From CALMEH01 sp031409875 (GTDB lineage: Bacteria > Acidobacteriota > Blastocatellia > Pyrinomonadales > Pyrinomonadaceae): DNA of 22,539 bases. This document shows positions 7,225 through 14,695 of this stretch, piece after piece. Numbering within the stretch: position 1 is the stretch's first letter; every line of letters begins with the position of its first letter. Under the pieces are notes generated by a model. That model was not told the origin of the DNA and searched no databases. It worked only from the letters and a program-made list of their open reading frames with translations. A program made the translations under genes and the position numbers. The stretch is taken from assembly GCA_031409875.1 (NCBI GenBank), contig JANNYB010000042.1:1-22539 (forward strand). Direction: 5' to 3'.

Positions 7225-7553
7225 CATTGACCGTTTGAATCATAATTCTTGACGCGATTGCCAAAATCGAACGATATTTGCAAGGTTTTGATTTGCAGAA
7301 ATTCAAGACGGACGAACTAACGATTGATGCAGTTGTGCGAAATATTGAGATAATCGGGGAAGCGACAACTTGTTTGGACAGAGGTTTGAAAGCGAAATAT
7401 CCAAACATTGAATGGCGTTTTGCAACGGCTATTCGGAATCGTCTGATTCACGGCTATTTCAATGTTGACGCGGAAATCGTTTGGGACACGACGCAGAACG
7501 ATTTGCCGAAATTGAAAACGGAAATCGAAAATATTTTGGAGAATTTGAGTTGA
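7208..7553 (+). pseudogene. hepT: HepT-like HEPN toxin, frameshifted
   Basis: The natural start is the ATG at 7208 (MKKPNDIDRLNH), overlapping the MntA-like gene. After His12 one extra A in the AA at 7244-7245 shifts the frame and brings a TGA at 7250-7252. Removing one A restores HILDAIAKIERYLQGFDLQ and an intact 114-aa HEPN/DUF86 protein. Its RNase motif RN-x3-H-x-Y is present (RNRLIHGY, restored residues 76-83), including the Tyr that MntA modifies. As written, only a truncated product from a TTG at 7278 could be made, which would lack the first helix. Either the toxin has been inactivated or this is a base-call error. Confidence 0.85.
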
Positions 7554-7951
7554 ATAAAATTAAATTACCAAACATTCCCGAACCGAAAGGTCATTATTCG
7601 CCAGCCGTTGAGCATAACGGCTTGATTTTTGTGTCGGGGCAATTGCCGATGAATCACGCGGCGGGCGAAGTTGAAACAGGCGCGATTGAAAAACAAACCG
7701 AACTTGCTTTGCGAAATGTCGAAGCGATTTTGATTGCGGCGAACAGCGATTTGAATCACGTTTTGCAGTTCACGATTTATGTTTCGGAAATGGACGATTG
7801 GGCAAAAGTGAACGAAGTTTATGCGCGGATTTTAGGCGAACACAAACCGGCGCGGGCGATTGTTCCGGTCAAAGATTTGCATTTTGGGACGAAGATTGAA
7901 ATTCAGGCGATCGCGGCGGTGCGGGAAGATTTAACCACAATAGGAACATAG
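7550..7951 (+). CDS. RidA-family (YjgF/YER057c/UK114) protein
   Basis: The 133-aa product has the RidA layout: GHYSPAVEHNGLIFVSGQLPMN, then VLQFTIYVSEMDDWAKVNEVYARIL, and KPARAIVPVKDL with the conserved Arg that binds the substrate carboxylate. RidA enzymes hydrolyse reactive enamine/imine intermediates formed by PLP enzymes. The start is taken as the TTG at 7550, overlapping the HEPN stop (TTGA), because a GGAG sits about 9 bases upstream and homology begins there; the open frame extends further up but that part is antisense-like shadow. The stop codon lies in a perfect 27-bp inverted repeat, so the last residues (TTIGT) come from the repeat. Confidence 0.88.
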   Translation: MNKIKLPNIPEPKGHYSPAVEHNGLIFVSGQLPMNHAAGEVETGAIEKQTELALRNVEAILIAANSDLNHVLQFTIYVSEMDDWAKVNEVYARILGEHKPARAIVPVKDLHFGTKIEIQAIAAVREDLTTIGT

Positions 7952-8000
7952 AAAACATAGATTTTTATAAATTTATGTTTTCTATGTTCCTATTGTGGTT
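7933..8000. repeat. Perfect 27-bp inverted repeat with 14-base loop
   Basis: 7933-7959 and 7974-8000 are exact reverse complements, with CATAGAAAACATA-type sequence near the loop. The left arm contains the RidA-family stop codon and the right arm ends 8 bases before the PhzF-family start. In RNA it would form a very stable stem able to affect termination, mRNA stability or translation of the next gene. No T-run follows, so it is not a standard intrinsic terminator. Confidence 0.9.
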
Positions 8001-8008
8001 CAAAAAAT

Positions 8009-8791
8009 ATGAACTTAACGATTTATCAAGTTGACGCATTTACGAAGGAAGTTTTTAAGGGAAATCCGGCGGCGATTTATCCGCTTGAGAGTTGGATTGA
8101 TGCCGAATTGATGCAGAAAATCGCGCTTGAAAATAATTTGAGCGAAACGGCTTTTTTTGTCAAAAACGGCGATGTTTATGAAATTCGCTGGTTCACGCCG
8201 ACTTTTGAAATTGACCTTTGCGGACACGCGACGCTTGCGAGTGCATACATTATTTTTGAAGTGTTGAAACTCGAAGAAAGCACGATTAATTTTCATTCGC
8301 ACAAGAGCGGAAACTTGTCAGTCGAGAAAAATGGTGATGTTTTGACGCTTGATTTTCCTTCGCGTCCGGTTTCGCCCGTTGAAGCTCCGAAAGGTTTAAT
8401 CGAGGCAATCGGCAAAACGCCGAAAGAAATTTTCAAATCCCGCGATTATTTTTTGGTTTATGAAAACGAGCAGGAAATTTTGGATATAAATCCGAACTTT
8501 TCAAAACTTCTCGAAATTGATACACACGCTGTTATCGTTACGGCAAAAGGCGAAACTGCGGATTTTGTTTCACGCTTTTTCGCGCCGGAAGTCGGCGTTT
8601 TTGAAGATTCTGTAACAGGTTCTTCGCATTGCAATCTTATTCCGTTTTGGTCGGAAAGACTCGGCAAAACCGAACTTTTTGCGCGACAAATTTCATCTCG
8701 CGGCGGCGAAATTTTTTGCGAATTACGCGGCGACAGAGTGAAAATCGGCGGCAACGCGGTTTTATATTTGAAAGGTGAAATTTACGTTTGA
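8009..8791 (+). CDS. PhzF-family isomerase/epimerase-like protein
   Basis: The 260-aa protein matches the PhzF fold: YQVDAFTKEVFKGNPAAIYPL at the N-terminus, NLSETAFF with the conserved catalytic-region Glu, RWFTPTFEIDLCGHATLASAY, and in the second half EDSVTGSSHCNLIPFWSERLG with GGEIFCELRGDRVKIGGNAVLYLKGEI. PhzF itself isomerises a phenazine precursor; no phenazine genes are nearby and most homologues have unknown substrates. The preceding RidA-family gene could handle reactive imines from the same chemistry, but that is only suggestive. It overlaps the next gene by one base (TGATG). Confidence 0.9.
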   Translation: MNLTIYQVDAFTKEVFKGNPAAIYPLESWIDAELMQKIALENNLSETAFFVKNGDVYEIRWFTPTFEIDLCGHATLASAYIIFEVLKLEESTINFHSHKSGNLSVEKNGDVLTLDFPSRPVSPVEAPKGLIEAIGKTPKEIFKSRDYFLVYENEQEILDINPNFSKLLEIDTHAVIVTAKGETADFVSRFFAPEVGVFEDSVTGSSHCNLIPFWSERLGKTELFARQISSRGGEIFCELRGDRVKIGGNAVLYLKGEIYV

Positions 8792-9561
8792 TGTTGGAAG
8801 AAATTAAAAAAGAATTGGCGCGAATTGAAGCGGAAAACGAAATCAAGATTTTGCTCGCAGTTGAAAGCGGCAGCCGCGCTTGGGGATTTGCTTCGGAAGA
8901 CAGCGATTGGGACGTTCGATATATTTACGTTCACAAATTGGATTGGTATTTGAAAATTGACGCGCTGAAAGATTCGCAGGAAGAAATTTTGCCGAATGAT
9001 TTAGATTTATCAGGTTGGGAATTGAAAAAAGCCTTGAAACTTTTTCGCAAATCAAACCCGCCGATGCTCGAATGGTTACGAAGTCCGATTATTTATCAAG
9101 AAAATTTTTCGACTGCCGAAACCTTGCGCGAAATGAGCGCGAAATTCTTTAATCCAAAATCGTGTATGTATCATTATTTGAGTATGGCGAAAGGCAATTT
9201 CAAAGAATTTTTGCAACGCGATGCGGTTCGTTTGAAAAAATATTTTTACGTTTTGCGCCCTGTTTTGGCGTGCGATTGGATAAAAGAAAACAATTCATTT
9301 CCGCCGATGGAATTTGAAAAATTGGTTGACGCGCAAGTTTCAGATGCAAATATTCGCCGCGAAATTAATGAACTTTTGAAACGAAAAATCGCGGGCGACG
9401 AAATGAAGGAAGAACCGAAAATCGAGATTTTGAATGAATTTTTAGAAGAAAAGATAAAGTTTTATAACGATTTTGTCGGTGAAATCAAAGCCAACGAAAA
9501 GCCGAATACTGAAAAACTCGACGCGCTTTTTAAGGAAACGATTTTTGAGGTTTGGAAATGA
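8791..9561 (+). CDS. RlaP/YcgL-like nucleotidyltransferase
   Basis: The 256-aa product has ESGSRAWGFASEDSDWDVRYIYV near its N-terminus: the GS and the D-x-D pair of the polymerase-beta nucleotidyltransferase superfamily, in the arrangement of the RlaP family (PF10127), which is linked to RNA repair operons in some bacteria. The rest is helical (KALKLFRKSNPPMLEWLRSPIIY; YLSMAKGNFKEFL), as in that family. Its target is unknown. The ATG at 8791 is chosen over the TTG one codon earlier. Start and stop overlap both neighbours (TGATG and ATGA), so it is translationally coupled to the PhzF-like and zinc-ribbon genes. Confidence 0.8.
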   Translation: MLEEIKKELARIEAENEIKILLAVESGSRAWGFASEDSDWDVRYIYVHKLDWYLKIDALKDSQEEILPNDLDLSGWELKKALKLFRKSNPPMLEWLRSPIIYQENFSTAETLREMSAKFFNPKSCMYHYLSMAKGNFKEFLQRDAVRLKKYFYVLRPVLACDWIKENNSFPPMEFEKLVDAQVSDANIRREINELLKRKIAGDEMKEEPKIEILNEFLEEKIKFYNDFVGEIKANEKPNTEKLDALFKETIFEVWK

Positions 9562-9767
9562 AAGACGGAATTTGTCCGAAATGCAAATCGGAAGAAGTTT
9601 ATGTTGATAACGGAATGAGGCACGGAGTTTTTGTTCCAATTCATACGTTCGCACCGCATCCGACAAAATTATTTGTTTGCGCCGATTGCGGATATTTGGA
9701 GTTTTACGCACTGACAACGGAAGATTTATCAAAGGTTAAAGTTATATTTCAAAAAGTTAAGAGATAA
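9558..9767 (+). CDS. Small zinc-ribbon protein
   Basis: The 69-aa protein carries two Cys pairs, CPKC at residues 6-9 and CADC at 41-44, which should bind one zinc. Between them lies NGMRHGVFVPIHTFAPHPTKL, an unusually conserved-looking hydrophobic loop. Similar short proteins are common in bacteria and are usually annotated as nucleic-acid-binding or unknown. It starts within the stop codon of the nucleotidyltransferase gene (ATGA) and ends 12 bases before sufC, so it is cotranscribed with both. No specific role can be assigned. Confidence 0.75.
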   Translation: MKDGICPKCKSEEVYVDNGMRHGVFVPIHTFAPHPTKLFVCADCGYLEFYALTTEDLSKVKVIFQKVKR

Positions 9768-9779
9768 AGGAAATTATAA

Positions 9780-10532
9780 ATGTTACTAGAAATAAAAGAT
9801 TTACACGCCGGAATTGAAGGCAAAGAAATTTTGAAAGGCTTGAATTTGACCGTCAATCGCGGTGAAGTTCACGCGATTATGGGACCGAATGGTTCGGGGA
9901 AATCTACGCTGGCAAAGGTTTTGGCAGGTCATCCGAGTTATGAAGTTATTTCGGGCGAAGTGCTTTATGAAGGCAAAAATTTGCTTGAACTCGAACCTGA
10001 TGAACGTGCGCGTGAAGGCGTTTTTCTCGCGTTTCAATATCCGGTCGAAGTTCCGGGCGTTTCAAATTCGCAGTTTTTGCGGCTGGCTTATAACGAGAAA
10101 ATGAAACATCTCGGCGAAGAAGAGCTTGATCCGCTGGAATTTAACGATTATTTGACCGAAAAAGCAAAAATTGTCGAAATGGACAAATCGTTTTTTAAGC
10201 GTTCGGTTAATGAAGGTTTTTCGGGCGGCGAAAAAAAGCGCAACGAGATTTTGCAGATGGCGGTTTTGAATCCGAAATTAGCAGTTTTAGACGAAACCGA
10301 TTCGGGTTTAGATATTGACGCGCTCAGAATTGTTGCCGAAGGCGTGAATAAATTGCGAAATTCTGAAAATGCAATCATTTTGGTAACGCATTATCAACGA
10401 CTTTTGAACTATATCGAACCGGATTTTGTTCACGTTCTCGCGGACGGAAAAATCGTCAAACAAGGCGGCAAAGAACTCGCGCTCGAACTCGAAGAAAAAG
10501 GCTACGATTGGGTGAAAGCGGCAACGAAATAA
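9780..10532 (+). CDS. sufC: Fe-S cluster assembly ATPase SufC
   Basis: The 250-aa ABC ATPase has Walker A GPNGSGKST (residues 35-43), the SufC-type signature GFSGGEKKRNEI (146-157), Walker B LAVLDE (167-172) followed by TDSGLDIDAL, and the H-loop His204 in LVTHYQRLL. SufC is soluble, pairs with SufB and SufD, and powers the conformational change that opens the scaffold. A GGAAAT ribosome-binding site is present 8 bases before the ATG. The DETDSGLD variant is typical of SufC. The gene is intact; only its separation from sufB is unusual. Confidence 0.97.
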   Translation: MLLEIKDLHAGIEGKEILKGLNLTVNRGEVHAIMGPNGSGKSTLAKVLAGHPSYEVISGEVLYEGKNLLELEPDERAREGVFLAFQYPVEVPGVSNSQFLRLAYNEKMKHLGEEELDPLEFNDYLTEKAKIVEMDKSFFKRSVNEGFSGGEKKRNEILQMAVLNPKLAVLDETDSGLDIDALRIVAEGVNKLRNSENAIILVTHYQRLLNYIEPDFVHVLADGKIVKQGGKELALELEEKGYDWVKAATK

Positions 10533-11135
10533 ATGGATGATATTTTACGCATAATTTTACCTTTATATTTGCTGTCGTTTTTTGGCATTACGTTTGTTTG
10601 GCGTTCGGTTTTGGTTTGGAAACGCACGGGAATTAATCCGTATGTCGTTGGCAAAACCGATAAGCCGATTGATTTTATCGAAAATATTTATCCGATTCCC
10701 GTTTTGCTATTGGCGATGACGATAGTTACATTCACATTTTTTCCGAGCATTTATCAGTATGCGACTCCGATTGTGTGGCTTGAAAATTTGTATGTCAAAA
10801 TCGTCGGACTTGTTTTGATGGCATTTGCATTGATTTGGACATCAACGGCGCAGATGCAGATGGGCAAATCGTGGCGAATTGGGATTGATACCGAAAACAA
10901 AACCGAGTTGGTTGAAAAAGGACTTTTTACGGTTTCGCGCAATCCAATTTTTTTCGGAATGCGAATGGCTCTTTTCGGATTTTTTCTGTGTTTACCGAAT
11001 GCGTTCACGCTTTTGGCAGTAGTTTTGGCGGACGTTTTAATGCAGATTCAAGTCCGTCTTGAAGAAGAGTTTTTGAGAAATTCGCACGGCGAAAAATACG
11101 AGGAATTTTGCCAAAATGTGCGTCGTTGGATTTAA
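10533..11135 (+). CDS. Isoprenylcysteine carboxyl methyltransferase-like membrane protein
   Basis: The 200-aa protein starts immediately after the sufC stop (TAAATGG). It has about five hydrophobic segments (residues near 5-22, 52-72, 86-104, 138-160) and the ICMT/PEMT C-terminal signature: KGLFTVSRNPIFFGM and then EEEFLRNSHGEKYEEFCQNVRRW. Proteins with this signature methylate a membrane-associated acceptor using S-adenosylmethionine in the inner membrane; bacterial members mostly have unknown substrates. Its position between sufC and sufD is uncommon, and nothing in the SUF pathway is known to need it, so it is more likely a passenger than a SUF factor. Confidence 0.85.
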   Translation: MDDILRIILPLYLLSFFGITFVWRSVLVWKRTGINPYVVGKTDKPIDFIENIYPIPVLLLAMTIVTFTFFPSIYQYATPIVWLENLYVKIVGLVLMAFALIWTSTAQMQMGKSWRIGIDTENKTELVEKGLFTVSRNPIFFGMRMALFGFFLCLPNAFTLLAVVLADVLMQIQVRLEEEFLRNSHGEKYEEFCQNVRRWI

Positions 11136-11153
11136 GATTAAAAGATTTTTTAT

Positions 11154-12284
11154 ATGACTTTAGCAGTAAAAGAAACAATTTACACGAAAGATTTTCAAGT
11201 GATTTTGGAACAAACAAAAGATGTTTGGCTAAAAGATTTGCGCGAAAAAGCGTTCGATTTTTTCACCGAAAATGGCTTTCCGACTCCGAAAGATGAAGAA
11301 TGGAAATACACGAATGTTTCGCAAATTTCAAATTTCAAATTTCAAATTTCAAATTTCAAGAGCGAAACGAGCGAACTTTTGAAACAATTTAATTTTGAAA
11401 GAAATGGATTTACGGCGTTAAATTTAGCGTTTGCAAATATCGTCTTGGTTGTAATTCCAAAGGAAACTTCGATTGCTGAACCGATTGAATTTAATTTCAA
11501 CGCGGACGAAAATACGGCGAATTTTCCGCACATAATTGTCGTTGCCGAAGCCGGAAGCAAGGCGACGATTATCGAAAATTACGAATCAAACGGCGCGAGT
11601 TTTACGAATTCAGCGATTCAGATTTTTGTTGAAGACAACGCAAATTTGACGCATTATCGTGTGCAGACAGAATCGGCGGAAGCGTTTCATATTGGCACGA
11701 CGGAAATCACGCTTAAACGCGGAAGTCTTTATAATGCAACAAATATAAACTTGGGTGCAAAACTTTCGCGCCACGATATTCATTTGAAATTTACCGAAAC
11801 CGGCGGCGAATGTTTCGTTGACGGACTTTATATGTTAAGCGGAAATCAGCATCACGATACGCATTCGGAGATTGACCACGCGCTGCCGCATTGCGTTTCG
11901 CATCAGAGTTACAAAGGCGTTTTGAACGACAAAGCACGCGGCGTTTTCAATGGCAAAGTTTTCGTGCGCGAAAACGCCAGCGGCACGGACGCACAGCAAT
12001 CGAACAAAAATCTGTTATTATCTAATGATGCGCGTGTTGACACCAAACCGCAACTCGAAATCTACAACGACGATGTGAAATGCGCTCACGGTGCAACGGT
12101 CGGGCAGTTGGAGGAAGAAGAATTATTTTATCTTTTGAGTCGCGGTTTGAACGAAACTTTGGCGCGAAATCTTTTAACTTACGGTTTTGCTGAGGAAATC
12201 GTTAATAAAATCGGAGTTGAATCAATTAAAAAGCAATTGGACGAAGCGGTTTTGAATCGTTTGAATGCAAATTTAGGAGTGTAG
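11154..12284 (+). CDS. sufD: Fe-S cluster assembly protein SufD
   Basis: The 376-aa product has the SufB/SufD beta-helix core and the SufD hallmarks DEEWKYTNVS near the N-terminus and DDVKCAHGATVGQLEEEELFYLLSRG near the C-terminus; His312 in CAHGAT is the position equivalent to the E. coli cluster-site His. It forms the heterodimeric scaffold with SufB. An in-frame tract of five AAATTTC heptamers at 11323-11357 adds NFKFQISNFK-type residues just after the conserved WKYTNVS segment, a place where SufD proteins vary. The protein is otherwise complete. Confidence 0.96.
   Translation: MTLAVKETIYTKDFQVILEQTKDVWLKDLREKAFDFFTENGFPTPKDEEWKYTNVSQISNFKFQISNFKSETSELLKQFNFERNGFTALNLAFANIVLVVIPKETSIAEPIEFNFNADENTANFPHIIVVAEAGSKATIIENYESNGASFTNSAIQIFVEDNANLTHYRVQTESAEAFHIGTTEITLKRGSLYNATNINLGAKLSRHDIHLKFTETGGECFVDGLYMLSGNQHHDTHSEIDHALPHCVSHQSYKGVLNDKARGVFNGKVFVRENASGTDAQQSNKNLLLSNDARVDTKPQLEIYNDDVKCAHGATVGQLEEEELFYLLSRGLNETLARNLLTYGFAEEIVNKIGVESIKKQLDEAVLNRLNANLGV
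11323..11357. repeat. Five exact AAATTTC heptamers inside sufD
   Basis: Five tandem 7-bp units are read in frame. Because three units make 21 bases, the encoded peptide repeats every seven residues (ISNFKFQ, ISNFKSE). The unit is the same as the one inside the aminopeptidase gene at 1441-1454. Confidence 0.85.
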
Positions 12285-12290
12285 AAAATT

Positions 12291-12500
12291 ATGAGAATCA
12301 GAACAAACTTAATCATCGAAGAAACCTTATTGGCAAAAATTGACCGAATTGCCGGCGATAAAAACAAACGCGCCGCGACTATCGAAAAGGCTTTGCGCGA
12401 ATTTATCGAACGCGAAGAAATCAAAGAAGCGAATAACCCTAAAACAGATGTCGTCGACGAAAAAGCCGGTTCGCAAACCAAACAACGGGCGAGAGTTTAA
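12291..12500 (+). CDS. Small ribbon-helix-helix (CopG-like) DNA-binding protein
   Basis: The 69-aa protein reads MRIRTNLIIEETLLAKIDRIAG, then RAATIEKALREFIEREE: a short beta strand followed by two helices, the pattern of ribbon-helix-helix antitoxins and repressors. The C-terminal part is polar and probably disordered. It starts 6 bases after sufD and precedes the restriction-modification pair by about 40 bases. It could be an orphan VapB-like antitoxin (no toxin follows) or a controller of the restriction genes; the sequence does not decide between these. Confidence 0.7.
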   Translation: MRIRTNLIIEETLLAKIDRIAGDKNKRAATIEKALREFIEREEIKEANNPKTDVVDEKAGSQTKQRARV

Positions 12501-12541
12501 TAATCGGTTTTGAGTCGGTTGCTTTAAGAAGTCTAAAAAAA

Positions 12542-13171
12542 ATGAGCGACATTAAAGATAGAATTAAACTTCTTGCTAAAAAATATGCACAAGGATTAGC
12601 GCAGAAAATCGAAGTGCGAATTCTTGAAATGAAAGAAGACGATAATTCGCATTTTCTCATTTATCAAGTTTTAGGCGTAAATGACGCAGAAGGCGAGCGG
12701 ATTGATGTTTATCAAAACAAAGGACGTTTTCTTTACAAATACGCGGGAGCGTTTCTCGAAGAAGCGGTTGTTTTATGTTTCAAAGAAAAATTTCCCGAAG
12801 CCAAACGATTTCGGGTTGAAAATACGATTGGAAAACGTCCGAAACAATTTGAAATTGATTGTTTAATTGATAAAGATGCGATTGAAATAAAATGGCGTGA
12901 TGCGACAACTGACGGTGACCACATTACGAAAGAACATACGCGAATTCAAGCGATAAAACAGCACGGATTTAAGCCGCTTCGCCTGATGTTTTATCAACCG
13001 AATCGTGAACAAGCGATTAAAATTCAAGCAACTTTGAAAACTTTGTATGACGGAATTGGCGGTGAATATTATTCACAAGAATCTGCTTGGGATTATGTTA
13101 AATCCAAGACAGACATTGATTTAAGAGCAATTTTAGTTGGGATAGCAGAAGAAAATCTCACAAAAAAATGA
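12542..13171 (+). CDS. ApaLI-like type II restriction endonuclease
   Basis: The 209-aa product resembles the ApaLI restriction endonuclease family (prototype target GTGCAC): DDNSHFLIYQVLGV near residue 34, RIDVYQNKGRFLYKYAGAFLEEA, and DGDHITKEHTRIQAIKQHGFKPLRLMFYQPNREQA. A PD-(D/E)XK catalytic core is visible as Asp106 (QFEIDC) followed by Glu115-x-Lys117 (AIEIKW). Family identity is from memory of conserved stretches; the exact target cannot be read from the sequence. The start of the methyltransferase overlaps its stop by four bases (ATGA), the usual coupling that ensures protection. Confidence 0.75.
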   Translation: MSDIKDRIKLLAKKYAQGLAQKIEVRILEMKEDDNSHFLIYQVLGVNDAEGERIDVYQNKGRFLYKYAGAFLEEAVVLCFKEKFPEAKRFRVENTIGKRPKQFEIDCLIDKDAIEIKWRDATTDGDHITKEHTRIQAIKQHGFKPLRLMFYQPNREQAIKIQATLKTLYDGIGGEYYSQESAWDYVKSKTDIDLRAILVGIAEENLTKK

Positions 13172-14373
13172 GCGTTTTTAATGGAGATAATTTAAAGATA
13201 TTGCCGAGTTTGGAAAACGAAAGTGTTCAACTCGTCTATCTTGATCCGCCGTTTTTTACAAACAAAACTCATTCACTTTCAACGCGGGATAATTCTGCTG
13301 CATATAGTTTTTCGGATAATTGGGTTTCACGCGAAGAGTATTTGAATTTTATGCGTGAGGTTTTGGCAGAATGTCATAAAAAATTAAAGCCAATCGGTAG
13401 TATTTTTCTGCATTGTGATAAATCTGCTTCGCATCATTTGAGAATTTTGCTAGACGAAGTTTTTGGCGAAAGCAATTTTCAGAGCGAAATTGTCTGGGCG
13501 TATCGGCGTTGGTCAAACGCCAAAAAAGGATTGTTAAATTCGCATCAGACAATTTATTTTTACAGCAAATCCGCCGATTTTAAGTTCAATTTTACTTACA
13601 CGGATTATTCGCCAACGACCAATGTTGACCAGATTTTGCAAGCTAGAGAGCGCAACGGAAATGGAAAATCTGCGTATCGGCGCAATGAAAACGGCGAAAT
13701 AGTTTTGGCAAATGAAAAGAAAGGCGTTCCACTTTCAGACGTTTGGAACATTCCTTTTTTGAATCCGAAAGCTAAAGAAAGAGCTGGCTATCCAACGCAA
13801 AAACCGATTTTGTTATTGGAAAAAATCATTGAAATTTCGACTGATGAAACGGATGTCGTGCTTGACCCATTTTGCGGAAGCGGCACAACTTTAGTCGCCG
13901 CAAAATTATTGAATCGAGCGTTTATCGGGATTGATATTTCAGTGGAAGCGGTTGAATTGACCAACCAAAGATTGGCTAATCCGATAAAATCGAGTTCAAA
14001 TCTTTTAGAAAAAGGCGAAGAAAGCTATCTCGAAAAAACGGATTATGAACGAAGCATTTTGAAAATTATGGATGCTTTGCCGGTTGAAAGAAATAGTGGA
14101 ATTGACGGCTTTTTACGCGAATATGTCGAAGGTCGTCCCGTTTCGGTGAGAATCCAAAAAGATGTTGAGGATTTGGAAACGGCAAAACGTAAGCTAATTG
14201 AAGCGAGTCTTTCAAAAAATTGTAGTTTTATGATTTTGGTGCGAACAAATTCAGTCGAAAACAGTTTGTTTCAGACAGATGACGAAAGACTTTTGATAAT
14301 TGATTCGCTAGATTTTATTTTGAAGAAGAATTTGAGTCAAAAAAATAGAGCAAATTTGACTCAAACGGCATAA
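13168..14373 (+). CDS. Type II DNA methyltransferase (beta class, N4-C/N6-A type)
   Basis: The 401-aa protein has motif IV VYLDPPFFTNKTHS (DPPF at residues 26-29) before motif I LDPFCGSGTTLVAAKLLNRAFIGIDIS (DPFCGSG at 233-239), the order of beta-class amino-methyltransferases. AGYPTQKPILLLEKII between them is the usual conserved lead-in to motif I. It methylates adenine N6 or cytosine N4 with S-adenosylmethionine, here most likely to protect the site cut by the neighbouring endonuclease. About 130 residues beyond the catalytic core (from near 270) have no recognisable motif and may help target recognition. Its TAA is directly followed by the sufS 5' remnant. Confidence 0.92.
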   Translation: MSVFNGDNLKILPSLENESVQLVYLDPPFFTNKTHSLSTRDNSAAYSFSDNWVSREEYLNFMREVLAECHKKLKPIGSIFLHCDKSASHHLRILLDEVFGESNFQSEIVWAYRRWSNAKKGLLNSHQTIYFYSKSADFKFNFTYTDYSPTTNVDQILQARERNGNGKSAYRRNENGEIVLANEKKGVPLSDVWNIPFLNPKAKERAGYPTQKPILLLEKIIEISTDETDVVLDPFCGSGTTLVAAKLLNRAFIGIDISVEAVELTNQRLANPIKSSSNLLEKGEESYLEKTDYERSILKIMDALPVERNSGIDGFLREYVEGRPVSVRIQKDVEDLETAKRKLIEASLSKNCSFMILVRTNSVENSLFQTDDERLLIIDSLDFILKKNLSQKNRANLTQTA

Positions 14374-14377
14374 TTTC

Positions 14378-14418
14378 ATGATAGTAGTAAAAAAAATCAG
14401 CATTTTGATGTAAATAAA
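14378..14418 (+). pseudogene. Remnant of a second sufS 5' end
   Basis: These 41 bases align with the first 42 of sufS (14696-14737) at 37 positions, with one deleted base. The remnant starts ATGATAGTAGTAAAA against ATGACAGCAGTAAAA in sufS, and both run into TTTTGATGTAAATAAA. The deletion shifts the frame to an immediate TAA, so it is not translated as SufS. It begins 4 bases after the methyltransferase stop. Confidence 0.82.
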
Positions 14419-14444
14419 ATCATCTAAAATTTGTGGTGAAAGAT

Positions 14445-14681
14445 ATGAGCGAAATTTTGACGATGGAAGAAATCGAAAAGAAATTCGATGGCGAATGGGT
14501 TTTGATTGAAGACGTTGAAGCGAATGAGCAGTTGGAAGTTATTCGTGGCAAAGTTACCTATCACGGCAAAAATAAAGAGCAACTTGATAAACGTGCAATG
14601 AAGTCGGAAAGTGATCATATTGCTACGCTTTATATTGGTAAACCTGATCCAAAAATGGAGTTTTGGCTTTCTTCTTGGTAA
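14445..14681 (+). CDS. Small conserved protein of unknown function
   Basis: The 78-aa product reads MSEILTMEEIEKKFDGEWVLIEDVEANEQLEVIRGKVTYHGKNKEQL. The pattern EEIxxxFxGEWVLIE...VxRGKVxYHxKN resembles small proteins common in cyanobacteria and Acidobacteriota that have no assigned function. The ATG at 14445 is preferred over GTG codons at 14433 and 14436 because GGTGAAAG upstream can act as its ribosome-binding site. It sits between a decayed and an intact copy of the sufS start, so it appears to be the cargo of a separate insertion. Confidence 0.7.
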   Translation: MSEILTMEEIEKKFDGEWVLIEDVEANEQLEVIRGKVTYHGKNKEQLDKRAMKSESDHIATLYIGKPDPKMEFWLSSW

Positions 14682-14695
14682 TTTGGAATAAATTT

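Noticed and set aside
7481..7549. Longer RidA-family protein starting at 7481
   Set aside because: The extra residues overlap the HEPN frame and have no family similarity; a TTG at 7550 with a GGAG upstream fits better.
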